Source: Rhypophila decipiens (lineage: Eukaryota; Ascomycota; Sordariomycetes; Sordariales; Naviculisporaceae). Taken from it: a stretch of DNA of 61,553 nt. Below are positions 11,475 to 22,203 of the stretch, piece by piece. Position 1 is the stretch's first letter, and each line of letters opens with the position of its first letter. Position numbers and translations under genes: made by a program. The stretch spans positions 1-61,553 of the forward strand of contig MU858256.1 of NCBI GenBank assembly GCA_033297075.1, given 5' to 3'. The notes below the pieces were generated by a model. The model was not told where the DNA came from. It saw nothing but the letters and a program-made list of their open reading frames with translations, and ran no database searches.

Positions 11475-12423
11475 ATGGCTGATCGAGGAACCAGTGCCCC
11501 CCGCGGCGGCGGATTCGCTTCTCGTGGCGATCGTGGTGGTGACCGCGGCCGTGGCCGTGGTGGACGTCGTGGTGGACGCCGTGGAGGCAAGTCCGACGAG
11601 AAGGAGTGGCAGCCCGTCACCAAGCTCGGCCGTCTCGTGAAGGCCGGCAAGATCAAGAGCATGGAGGAGATCTACCTTCACTCTCTCCCCATCAAGGAGT
11701 ACCAGATTGTCGACTTCTTCCTTCCCAAGCTCAAGGATGAGGTCATGAAGGTGCGCAGCAACCCAATCTCCAGCGAATCTGTTTGCGATCTCGAATTCTA
11801 ACTAGGCCCTCTTTTCCCAAAATACAGATCAAGCCCGTCCAGAAGCAGACCCGTGCCGGTCAACGTACCCGTTTCAAGGCCATTGTCATCATTGGCGACT
11901 CTGAGGGCCACGTCGGTCTCGGCATCAAGACCTCCAAGGAAGTCGCTACCGCTATCCGCGCCGCCATCATCATTGCCAAGCTCAGCGTCATCCCCGTCAG
12001 AAGAGGTTACTGGGGCGCCAACCTCGGTCTCCCTCACTCTCTCCCCACCAAGGAGAGCGGCAAGTGCGGTTCCGTCACCGTCCGCGTACGTTTTCCCCGT
12101 CAATTGAGGTTTCGGTGGTGTTGGGCTGCGTGTACAAGTGCTGACTCTGTTCTATACAGCTTATCCCCGCTCCCCGCGGTACCTCCCTCGTCGCTTCTCC
12201 CGCCGTCAAGCGTCTTCTCCAGCTCGCCGGTATCGAGGACGCCTACACTTCGTCTGCCGGATCTACCAAGACCCTCGAGAACACCCTCAAGGCTACTTTC
12301 GCGGCTGTTTCCAACACCTACGGCTTCCTTACGCCCAACCTGTGGAAGGAGACCAAGCTCATCAGGAGCCCTCTGGAGGAGTTTGGCGATACCCTGAGAG
12401 ATGGCAAGCGTTATGCCAACTAG
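11475..12423 (+). CDS. RPS2: 40S ribosomal protein S2 (uS5)
   Basis: Three exons (11475-11750, 11828-12085, 12160-12423), all at phase 0 junctions, give 265 aa. An N-terminal RGG-rich tail ([22 protein letters not shown] broken at residues 17-38) precedes [17 protein letters not shown]. The uS5 RNA-binding and fold motifs follow: [69 protein letters not shown] and [10 protein letters not shown]. The protein sits at the mRNA entry tunnel of the 40S subunit. The RGG tail is a known substrate of arginine methyltransferases in this family. Introns are 77 and 74 nt. Confidence 0.97.
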
Positions 12424-13295
12424 GGAGCTGACATGAGGGTGATTGCTCAGTCAGTACGCATGGTTGTTATTTTCGGGGCGTCTGTGGGAAACGTTTAATG
12501 CATGGGCACCTGGAAAAATGGCATAGATAAAGGCGGTCGAAAACAAACACGATTGGCCTGAATCCATTTAAAGATACCAACTCCGGGGACCCTGCCTGGC
12601 GTGCTTTTGTGAATTTTGATGTCTCTGTCGGGAGTTGTGGCACTTGCGGCCTGCGGTATCTCGATTTCTCTGATGATGAACTTGTTTACGTACTAGTTGG
12701 GTCGAAGTGGCTGAAGCGGTACGCATTGGGCATCGTGACTTGTGTACACACCTTCAGGGACGGCGGAGACCGGCCGGAATGGACCTATCAAACCGAGCTC
12801 TTGGTGGCTGAGGTTCTGCCGCGAAAAGGCATTACAGAGCATCATCACATGGTATGTAGAGACGCCGTAGCAAAGCAGGCCTGCCCCTGGAAACTTTTAA
12901 ACCCTCATTTTTCTCTCCACCGCATCCTCGGGTGCTCGACAAAGTAGCTCCTTGTTCTTGACCTTTGTGCTCTTCCCGCCCGATGCTTCAGTTTCTGCGG
13001 CTTGACGGCTACCATTTTTGGCACGATTACTCATGTGTTCAGGTTCATGACTCCCGGTCACGAGTATGGGGTCTCCATCCATAACTGATTCCCTTTTCTA
13101 GCTGCTCCTTCGGCCAGGGTATATTACAGTTATCAAGGAAGGGGCTGTCACTCACGATTTGCGAGTGTTGGTCCACTCCATGCATCACTCCTTCTCCAGA
13201 GGTCAAGTATTGGTCCCTGTCTTGGCTTTGAGAAGAAGGATGGATTGACACATCGTCATATATTTCTCTGCACAACATCATGTCTTTCAAACAGC
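12424..13295. other. Intergenic, convergent 3' ends
   Basis: Between the 3' ends of RPS2 and the BAHD-like gene. Short frames have no family motif; nothing else is seen. Confidence 0.5.
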
Positions 13296-14853
13296 TTAGA
13301 CCTCATTCTTCTCCAACAGCTCTTGCAACTTCCCCCACTGGCCCTTGACTTTGTACGCCGAGGTCCAGTAATTACCCCTGCCATCCTTCCCAAACACAAA
13401 GAAGCCATCAGCCGGCTTGACAGGTCCATGGTTCTCCTGCACATAGACCGGCATACACGTTCCCTCTCCTTTGCCTACTCTCGCAGGCGAAAAGTCCAAC
13501 TTGAACAGCCCAGCTTTATCCCAGTTCGAGAAGCCTACCTGCGCCATACCTCCGTCGCCAAATATCACAATGGGAAGGGGCGTCCCCGAAGTGCGGACCA
13601 TCTCATAGTACGCCTCGTGCTGGGCCTTGGTCCCTTGCTCGTTGATGGCCTTCCGTACCTGTCTCGCCAACCAGCTCAGCGGCTTGGAAGCAACATCTCC
13701 AGCCGTGACAAGCACATTCGCCCAGCCAAAAGCATTCCCCACATAGGGACTTGTCTCGGGATCCGGTATCAGGTCCCCAATAAACGCCTTGCGCAAGGAC
13801 ATGGCGATTGACGCCGCAACAGTCCGCTCGGCCGGCATATTCTGAGGCAACACCACCGAGCGCAACACCCAAGCAGTGACAACATCATTCTCCGTCAAAA
13901 ACACCTTGTCGGCATCCTCTCCCAAAGCCGTCGCCTCAGCCCGGAGCTCAGCCAGCGCCTGTTTCAGCTGCGGTTCCCAGTACGACTGCGGGATACACAC
14001 CATGCGATTCTCCTTGGCCCGCACAAGCATATCAACCCCATACCCAAGTCCCCATTTCAACATGCCGCCCAGCCCGACCTTTCTAGACACAAGGACATGC
14101 TGCTCGCTCTTCTCGTTGCGCCGTGAACCATCCGCCAAGGGGGCGAACGGGTCGGATTCAAGTCCGCAGGGTGTCGGGATGGATGATTCCTGGCCCCAGA
14201 GCATGCGCGCCCAGTTCTCGACGACGTATTGCAGACCCAGAGCGTCAAAGGCGACATGCTGCCATTGCAAGACGACGATGGTCCGGTCGGTGAAGGAGTG
14301 GATCCTGAGACCTAACACGGGCTTGTCTGTGTCGACGTAGTCGGATATTCCGGCCGGCGAGTAACCTTCCTCCCAGGCGAGAGGGGCGAGGTCATCCGGG
14401 TCACATACTACTGACGGACGAGAAGAAGCCTGGGGGATCTTGGAGGCAGCTGGGTGAGCGGATGAAGCAATGTCATGAGAGACGTGTGAGTAGTTTAGGG
14501 CTGGTCTTTCTGGTGTGAAGGTGGTGGGGATGTGCCATTCTATTTTGCCGGTAGATGGCTGTGAACAAGGTCAGTCAGTGTCAGCAAGGAGATGAACTTG
14601 TCGATCTGTGGATAGATGGTGTATCGCTCACATTCTTCTTTAACCTCCCTCCTAATCTCTGCCATCCGTCTCGCTTGACCAAGCCCTCGAGCGCGTGGCG
14701 GATCTTTTGAGGATCCAGGACCTCGTCAAACACCAGCGGCACCGCCATGTTGTTGCCCTGGACGAGCAGACTGTTCTCAAAGAAGTGGAGCGGCACCACC
14801 CTGTCGGTAGGGCAGTGCTCCACGACGGGCTTGCGACTGAATAACCCGCACAT
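13296..14853 (-). CDS. BAHD-like / trichothecene 3-O-acetyltransferase-like acyltransferase
   Basis: Two exons (14632-14853, 13296-14558; intron 14559-14631) encode 494 aa. The catalytic HxxxD motif is clear in VVLQWQHVAFDALGLQYVVENWARMLWG. The structural DFGWG-type motif is replaced by NAFGWANV near residue 350. The N-terminus PTDRVVPLHFFENSLLVQGNNMAVPLVFDEVLDPQKIRHALEGLV is the usual entry of fungal transferase-family (PF02458) enzymes. These move an acyl group from CoA to a hydroxyl or amine of a small molecule, often in secondary metabolism. The C-terminus has a conserved-looking FGKDGRGNYWTSAYKVKGQW. No polyketide or peptide synthase lies in the window, so its substrate cannot be inferred from context. 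Fungal members are often mislabelled as LysR regulators. Confidence 0.82.
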
Positions 14854-16873
14854 GGTGATCTCTATGGACGATGTTGTCTTGATTCGGATGATCCTATGGC
14901 ACTTGTTCGACGCTGGGTTCGTCTCTTCAATGACATGTCCAGGTGTGATCCGTCCTATGGGACGCGCTCAATATACAGTCACGTCTCGGGTTGATCGTCA
15001 TGTCCGCCATCACGAACTAACAAGGGTTCTTTTCTCGCCATTGTCCCTTGGGCAGATTGGGATGCCATTGGCTAGCTCGAGGCACTAGGCTTTCCGGGAA
15101 ATGCATTACGACGCTGAAACCAACGACAAGGTGAATAATGACCATTGGTCCATTGTCAAGCTTTCCCGTTCTGGGTATGCCCATCGTCGCCATATTAACC
15201 TGATAGATAAGATCAAGACACCAAAACGTTTCAGAGGCGGCCAAAGTGGACAGAAAGACTGGAGATATTCAAGGGCATGTTTGTTCCTTGGCAACAAAAA
15301 AGGCGGCTGCCTTCCGCACAGTGCCGCAGCGGCTCCCCTTTTTCACCGTTAAGAAAAAAGATGAACGACCCCCCCTTTTCCCCCTTGCCCCCACAAACAA
15401 TCCACACCAGCAACGGTCAACAGAGCCAACAGCTCTCCCCCCCCCCCCCCCCCACTTGATCGCCGTTCGGCACCAACTTCCTTAATCTTGGATGCAAGGT
15501 AAGATTTTGATGGTCAAACCTGGATGGATATCGCGGAGGATTTCAGGGGATGGTTGAGTATGCGAAACATCATGACTCGGGCGCCGGCAGTGGAAAAACA
15601 AGCTCTTCTGGGTGCTGGAGGAGATTGAAGAAGAGTCAAGTTGTCACCGTCTTCGTGAGTCCCTCGGAGCTCGGCATCTCAGCGGGCACGAGCAGCCACA
15701 AGGACCTGGGTGTTTGACGCTCTGGGGTTAGTAACCTCGGTGTTTTATGCTTCACTCAGGGGTTTTCTTGTACTGTAGGGACCCTCGCGTGGGCTGATTG
15801 GTCAGTATCTATCGGATGTTGAGGGTCGTTCAGTCGGCCGTGAAGCACGTAATCGCCAAAAGCAATCTTGGACCGAGTCGATCTTGTGCTACGATAAGCT
15901 ATAACCCGCGCTCCCGCATGTATTCTCAAGTAAATCTTGGAGGACCTACACGTCACACGTGGATAGAAAGTCCCATTCTCGGTAAAATCAAGCATCATCC
16001 TCCTCTCGGTCGTATTTCTAGAATTCTGACCACAGACAACGCCACATGAGGGTAAATCCTCCGAGCTCACAGACAGAAACCAACGTGCCCACGAGCACCA
16101 TCTGCCGTTTCCGCGCCTATGGGTTGGGTTCATCTGTGGGGGAAATTCCACAACACGGGGTATCCCAGTTAGCGGCGCCTAGCACCATCTCGCGTGGAAG
16201 CAAGGTGTTGCCAAGACTGCCAGCTCGCCGGCCTTGCCCTCACCACTCGAAACGGCTATTCCTCCTTCAGTTCCGGCCAAGGAGCCACTCACGCGGCTAG
16301 TGAGCCCCCGAGAAATTTGTATGGATACTCAGCAAAAGACGCAGACATGGGAATCCAGGGAAATGCCCTTCCAACATTACGCGGGAGGTTTCCGGTTGTT
16401 AGTGGTGTAACTTGACCTTCTCGCGGATGCCGGACGGGGCAGAAGATTCCACTGTGCTAAAAGCAGGTTTACATTGAGAAAATTGACATGAATGAGGAAG
16501 AAAAGAAGAAAGAAAACTGTGCATCAATGCAACTTCGTCACATCATGTACCCGTAGAAAGGAACTCTGACCAGGCGACTCAATGGAAATTGAATTGCCCA
16601 CCTTCTTCGGTCCTTTCACTCCCTCCTTGAACTGACTGCTACATTCATTTGAACTTTTTTATTTCCTTTTTTCTTCTTTCTCTTGTTTACTTTTGATATG
16701 TTGAGCAGGTTATTTGGGTACTGTGACTGTTGACCCCCTTTTTGTTGTGCTAGCAACGTCCAGTCACTTTACTTTCAGATTTCATCCGTTTACCGGCCTC
16801 AGTCCGCCTACTACGCCTCCCACGACAAAACCAAGCATTTTTGGAAGAATACCAAGAGGAGACACCGACAAAC
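14854..16873. other. 2-kb gene desert with a C17 run
   Basis: A long region with no supported gene between two divergently oriented genes. A run of 17 C residues is at 15437-15453. Pyrimidine tracts (TTTTTATTTCC and similar) lie at 16655-16700, before the SAT4-type gene. Confidence 0.45.
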
Positions 16874-18176
16874 ATGGCTTCCAGCGAGCTTCAGTTACCG
16901 CCGGGTTTGGCCCCAGACCTCGAGTACAACCAGCTCCAGGTCGGGACCACCATAGCGTTTGCAGTAACATACTTTTTCTGCACACTTTTCCTGTTGTTGC
17001 GCTATCTCCAGGCGTTTAAGCTGGTCAAAGAGATAGAGCTAGATCTGGGTACGTATTGTCGCGTCTTGGCCCATCTATACCTATTCCTGGATATTTACTG
17101 ACTCCTTTTTCTAGTTTTCCTCACAATGTCATATGCCGCTGGCTTGGTATATTTCGTCACGATACTCAAGTGTAAGTAGTCCACAAACCGTCTAACCCAG
17201 ATACCTCAGCCAGAGAAAAGAGAATTGCTAACAATCCTCAACCAGTAATGACACACGGATGGGGCCGACACGTAGTCGAGATCAACCAGACCGACATGTT
17301 CAACCTCAACAAGATCCTGCTCCCCAACACCATCACCTACCTCACCACACCGGGCATCACCAAGCTGGCCATGTTGTTCATCCTGTTCAAGATCAACCCC
17401 GCCATTCTCTACCGCATCCTGGTCGTCGTCATCGGACTCTGCATCCTCGGCTACACGGTGACGCTCTCGGCCATCACCGGCGGGCCATGCAACCCCAACC
17501 TGGGGCTGGAGTCGCTGACCTGCCTCCAAAACGTCGCCCTCTCCCATGCAGTTCTCAATATTGCTTCCGACCTGGCCGTGATTGCCCTGCCGATCCCCAC
17601 CATCTTTTCTCTCAACTTTTCCCTCAGAACCAAGCTCACAGTCTGCTTGATGCTAGCCCTAGGCTCCATGTAAGTCTCTTTCTTCCCGTTCCCTCGCCGT
17701 AAAACGTGAACACTAATTGTACGTACGAATACAGGGTGGTAGTCTGCTCAATAGCCCGGCTGCCCTACGTAATCGCCCTCCAAGACGACCCAGACTTCAC
17801 CTACACCCAAGCCATCCTCGGTATCTGGTCCGTCGTCGAAGTCAACCTGGGAATCTTTTGCGGCTGCGCCATGCGCCTCAAGCCGCTCTTCGTCAAGTAC
17901 CTCCCCGGGCTCAAGCTATTTTCCTCCAAGCAGCAACAGACAAAGACCATCGCGGGAACGTGGACGTCCTCCACCAAAGAACTCCATGGCACTGACCCGC
18001 GCAAGGTGCAGCACACGTACCAGCTACACAGTGTGCAGAAGGGTAGTGTAGATCCCATCATGTCTGAGGAGGACGAGGGCGGGATTCGGGTTCAGCATGA
18101 ATATGATATTCATTCTGACAGGGGGAGGTCGAGCAGGTTGGATGAGTTGGATGGGGGTGGTGGTACCAAGTGGTGA
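16874..18176 (+). CDS. SAT4/rhodopsin-like seven-helix membrane protein
   Basis: Four exons (16874-17048, 17115-17171, 17246-17669, 17735-18176) give 365 aa. Hydrophobic helices include TTIAFAVTYFFCTLFLLLRYL, VFLTMSYAAGLVYFVTILKL, YLTTPGITKLAMLFILFKI, ILVVVIGLCILGYTVTLSAI, AVLNIASDLAVIALPIPTIFSL and VVVCSIARLPYVIA. Family landmarks are the early Arg in LRYLQAFK, the GWGRHV segment after helix 2, the extracellular Cys pair (GGPCNPN..SLTCLQN), the conserved DLAVIALPIPTI and WSVVEVNLGIFCGCAMRLKPL. This is the fungal rhodopsin-domain/SAT4 family (PF20684), some members of which resemble Pth11 receptors. No N-terminal CFEM domain is present. The cytoplasmic tail from about residue 270 is polar and ends GGGGTKW. 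The ligand is unknown. Confidence 0.87.
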
Positions 18177-18669
18177 ATCAAGGAACTGATATTTCATATA
18201 GTTTATTTCTTTTTCCTTGTTGTACAGAGTACGGTTTGGACATGGTCACATTACCGATATTCCAAGCAAGCCACCCTTTACGATTGGACGTCCTTTCCCT
18301 TCTTTACCCTCTAGACCTTATAGACTTCTTTTCCATCATGCCATGTGCTTGAGATATAAACCAGATGAATGCAGAGTCTGAAAGTTGTGGGGATAACCTC
18401 TGCAGAGTCTCCAGGTACTTGTTTGCTGTCTAGTGTGATGGACCAGAGTCGACCAATTGTTTCCGTCGCCCAGTAGATCACGGGTAACCGAACGGTCCCT
18501 TTTAGTTCCCGAGTCAATATGCCTGACTTCATCATGTCATGTATTCTGAGCTTGCTTGTCGCAAGCTGGCTTTCTCGCCTCGTAAGAGATCCATTTTCTT
18601 TTTCTAAAAGTCGAGAAAAAAGGAGAGCCCATCCATCAAGTACTTGCGTCTCTTGCTTCCCCTCCCTGT
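18177..18669. other. Intergenic, convergent 3' ends
   Basis: Holds the 3' regions of the SAT4-like and Zn2Cys6 genes. No gene seen. Confidence 0.5.
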
Positions 18670-21311
18670 CTAAAAGAACGATCTCGAGTCTATGCCGGAC
18701 AACAGATCGTTCCACTGAAAGCCATCATACTCCATCAGCGCCTCCAGACCCTGAGCCAGCTCATTGTCGTAGCTCATATGATGACCGTCTTCGTATGATA
18801 GTGGCATCGCCATGTTTGCATCTCCAGGGCCTGGCATAATTGGCCCTCCATACGCATTAGCTCCCGGGGTTGCTGATATGGGCAGCTGCTCATGTTGTTG
18901 TTGTTGCTGCTGATGACCTGTCGGGTTCGCGATACGCAAGGCTTCTTGCTGTTGGTAGTAAGTAGAATGCTGAGGTAGGTGCTGATGAACTTCCTGCTGC
19001 TGGTGATATTGATGCTGCTTTAGCTCCAGTCTGGCGCGATGTTTTGCAAGCACGTCGGTGAGTGATTCGTGGAGGTTGGTAGCAGCAAGCGAGTGGCCTT
19101 TTGCATTCTCAACGATGCGCAAGGCTTCGTTGACCTCTGACCGGCGTGTCTCGTCCAGTGGTGATCCCGTCACATAAGCATCCATGAGCAGCACAATGCT
19201 GGCAACAAAGATTCCGTAGAGATTCCCGGCCAGATGCAATCGGGTTTCCACAAACGGATGACGCGTGCGCATAAGCTGTATCTCGGCACGTAAAAGTCGC
19301 CGTGCTGAGCTGAGACATGCATCTCTCGAGAAAGCATGGGACCGAGAGTTGACATCTGGACCAGAAGACAGATAGCCCAGATGAAGTTTGCATCGTACGG
19401 TATGGATCAGCGAGTTCAAAAGGTAGGCTTCAATGAATGTCTTGGTCAATTCCTCATCGAGATCATGGTCGTAGTTCTCCAAATGGAAAAAGGCTGGGAT
19501 GTCGCGTAGCATGCGATCGATTTCGGCGTCCATGGCGAGGATGTGGGCATCTTGGTGCGACCTCCCAGGTCCATAAGCAATCATTGCGTTGTGGTCAACA
19601 ACTCTACGAGAAATCTCGGCTAGTCGCACCCTTTGGATGAAATACGACATCTCGGTCGGCTGTGATAGTGGAGCATCTTGGTGGTAAGACGTGATGGTAA
19701 GGTCCAAGTCATTGGCGTTCCGTGGCTTTTTGACCATCATGTGGTCTGGATTGGAGAAATAGACACCCTCTCCCGGTCCTCCTACTCTGGCCGCCATCAG
19801 CCTGTTGAAGAGGTCAGCTTGATTTTCTGTTTGCAGAGAGCTGAAGCATACCAATCTGTCGCCACCAGGTACCACCAAGCCCGACGGCCCATCTCGGCTT
19901 CGAGGGTATGCGCGTTGATGAGATTGGAGGGGTGATCGATCCGGTGAAGACCCATCTCACGGCCGAGCAAAAGCCCCGTGTTGATCAGAGCTCGGTATCT
20001 TAATGAGACACCCTCAATGTTAGAAAGCAGAAACGACAGGATAATAACACCCTGCACCGTCTCGAGTGATGTGGTAGCGCAGTTTTGTTTGGCATTGAGG
20101 ACATCATGTGTGAGCTTGATCCAAAGTGGTGTCTGCGAGTTTGCTTGTGCTGCCGACGAGAAGAGCAAACTCGCACTTCCGGTCTGTCCGTCCCCTGTCC
20201 CCCAAACATGTGTAGCAGTCGCAATAATGCTAAGGAGCAGCACAAGATGGCCTGGGCGAATGGGTTCTTGGCCGTTGATCTGTCTATAAACATCGTCGAC
20301 GATGGCCGGCAGAGAGGGATGGTGGACGACTCGGTAGATGTAGCTGACGCAGTTGATGAACTTATCAACAAGGACATTGGCCTCTTCTTGCAGAGGCAGA
20401 ACAATACATCGTGCTGGCTTGGGGGACTGATTTGAGTAAACAGGGATCCGCGGGATGACTTGAATCCGTTCCGTCTTGAATACGAGAGCATCAACGAACG
20501 CGGGGGCCTGTGGTATCATGAGCACTAGACCCTCAAGAGTAAGTCATTGTCTACTCACATGCGAGACCTGGCCCATTGATACTCGTTCGAGCTGTGCTAC
20601 CACTTCTCCCACCTCTCCAATGTCGGACGAAAGATGGGCTCGCGTAGAGCCAATGTCAAATCGCGCCGATGTAGGCGTGAGCTCGCATGGTGGATGAACC
20701 TCGTGGCTGTTGGATGCGGTGGAAGTCTGGGCAACACGATTCTCCAAGTCTTGTGCGAGCCTCCTCAACGCTTGTATCTCGGCCAACAGGCTCCCCTGCG
20801 GAGGAGCATCAGCCGGAGGGACATTGTTTGTGGAGGCTGACAAGCCATGTGGCAGGGAAGCCCCGTTCTTTGGAAGCGCAGTGCTGGCTGGATCAAGGGT
20901 TCCTGGAGGTCCATTTCCAACAACTCGCTGAGAGTGAGACCGATCCTGGCTTGGAGTTCTATCAGCCTCAAAAACCTGACCGTCCCCAGAAACAAAGCTG
21001 CACTTCTTGCCGCGCGAGACACAGTTGGTGCATGGCAAGGGTCGATCACAGCGAAGCTTGCGAACTCTGCAGAAATCACACGAGTAGTGGCCCTTTCTGC
21101 TCGATCTGCTGGACCGGTTGGCTTGCCGTCTGACACCTGCAGTGGTCTCGTTCGCGGCGGACCCCGGCAGTGCTATCTGTCCAGGGACAACGGCCGCCCG
21201 TGATGCAGCAGCAGGTGCTTGCGAGGAGCCTGATTCGGATATTGACGCCGAGCTGGAAGCGGAGGAAGGTGCTGCAGCTCCTGCTGACGGGTCGGCTGCC
21301 GACGCTTGCAT
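18670..21311 (-). CDS. Zn2Cys6 transcription factor with fungal-specific regulatory domain
   Basis: Three exons (20559-21311, 19852-20507, 18670-19801) encode 846 aa. A low-complexity Ala/Ser N-terminus leads to the binuclear zinc cluster with Cys at 78, 81, 88, 94, 97 and 104 (spacing C-x2-C-x6-C-x5-C-x2-C-x6-C), preceded by a basic stretch. A short leucine-rich helix, LLAEIQALRRLAQDLENRV, looks like the dimerisation coil. The middle domain has EMGRRAWWYLVATDW, and the splice at 19802-19851 joins this to LMAARVGGPGEGVYFSNP, followed by the usual KKPRNANDLDL. The C-terminus contains Gln/His runs, a likely activation region. Introns are 51 and 50 nt, at the short end. The target genes are unknown; neighbours are the SAT4-like gene (convergent) and, past the tRNA, the sulfatase. 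Confidence 0.9.
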
Positions 21312-21987
21312 CTTAACTGTTTCCAGAAACCGAACCCCAGCACGGAACTGAATCTGACAAGAATATGATTAGTCAAGATATGTTCGAGTCCGAACCAACA
21401 ATAACGTCGCTGATCGACTGGAATTGCAGATTGAATCTCGGGGGATGCTCCATGGAAATACCGCGGACAATGGCCAGGGAAAGTGAAGAGGAAGTGCCAT
21501 TAAAACCACGCCGTCGCTGCCGGATCGCAGTCACCACACCTTCCAGGTTGCAGTATTCCTTCAAACAAGCCCATTTGGTGGCATGTCATCCTATTGGTTC
21601 AGTACGCTCTGATACTGGACGCTTGCAAGGGCGCAAGTCCGAGCAGCAAGCAAAAGATGGGCAAGGGAGTGCTCGACTGGGGATAGTCTCTGTTACCATT
21701 ATATTACTCATCTCATGCTAATGCCCTCATGCCTACTGTAAAACCTGCACCTCTGTGGCACAGGATTTACACTAGAGACTGTACGGATCAGAGCAGATAG
21801 GTCGACCGGTATAAGTTGGCAGCCACAAAATATCGCAAGAGATCGCGACACTTCACCGCCAGGCAGCACTATTTATTGTACGCCCCTTGTGGATACCCAC
21901 CCCACCCAAAAACTCTCGAGGAAGGAGCGACCCAGAAAGGGGGCGGGGTGCACCTCCCATCCCAACAATCTCCCCCGATTAGCTACA
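21312..21987. other. Intergenic upstream of Zn2Cys6 gene and tRNA
   Basis: No protein gene is seen. A partial copy of the tRNA 5' end lies at 21974-21984, described in the findings. Confidence 0.5.
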
Positions 21988-22094
21988 GCCCGATTAGCTC
22001 AGCTGGTTAGAGCGTCGTACTAATACCATACCTGTAAATACGGGTGTTGTATCCGGTCATGCGAAGGTCAACAGTTCAATCCTGTTATTGGGCA
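21988..22094 (+). tRNA. tRNA-Ile (anticodon AAU) with a 33-nt intron
   Basis: The cloverleaf folds by eye. The acceptor is GCCCGAT (21988-21994) with ATTGGGC (22087-22093, one G-U pair) and discriminator A at 22094. The D arm is GCTC/GAGC; the anticodon stem is TCGTA/TGCGA with loop CTAATAA and anticodon AAT at 22022-22024. The variable loop is AGGTC, and the T arm is AACAG, loop TTCAATC, CTGTT. The intron at 22026-22058 sits one base 3' of the anticodon, the standard eukaryotic position. The A box (TAGCTCAGCTGG) and a B-box-like AGTTCAATCC are present, and a T run follows at 22100-22102 and 22110-22115 for Pol III termination. A is expected to be modified to inosine at position 34. Confidence 0.88.
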
Positions 22095-22203
22095 TTTTCT
22101 TTTGGACTTTTTTGGCAACGTTTAAAAAAGCCTTTCTTTCTCTTTCAGCCCATATGGCATGATTATTATTTTTTATCAAATCACAGATGCTAATTCGCCT
22201 TAT

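Noticed and set aside
12609..12947. 112-codon plus-strand frame after RPS2
   Set aside because: No domain, no splice support, and it lies in the 3' region between convergent genes.
15437..15453. Run of 17 C residues
   Set aside because: A simple homopolymer, prone to sequencing error; no structure or gene attached to it.
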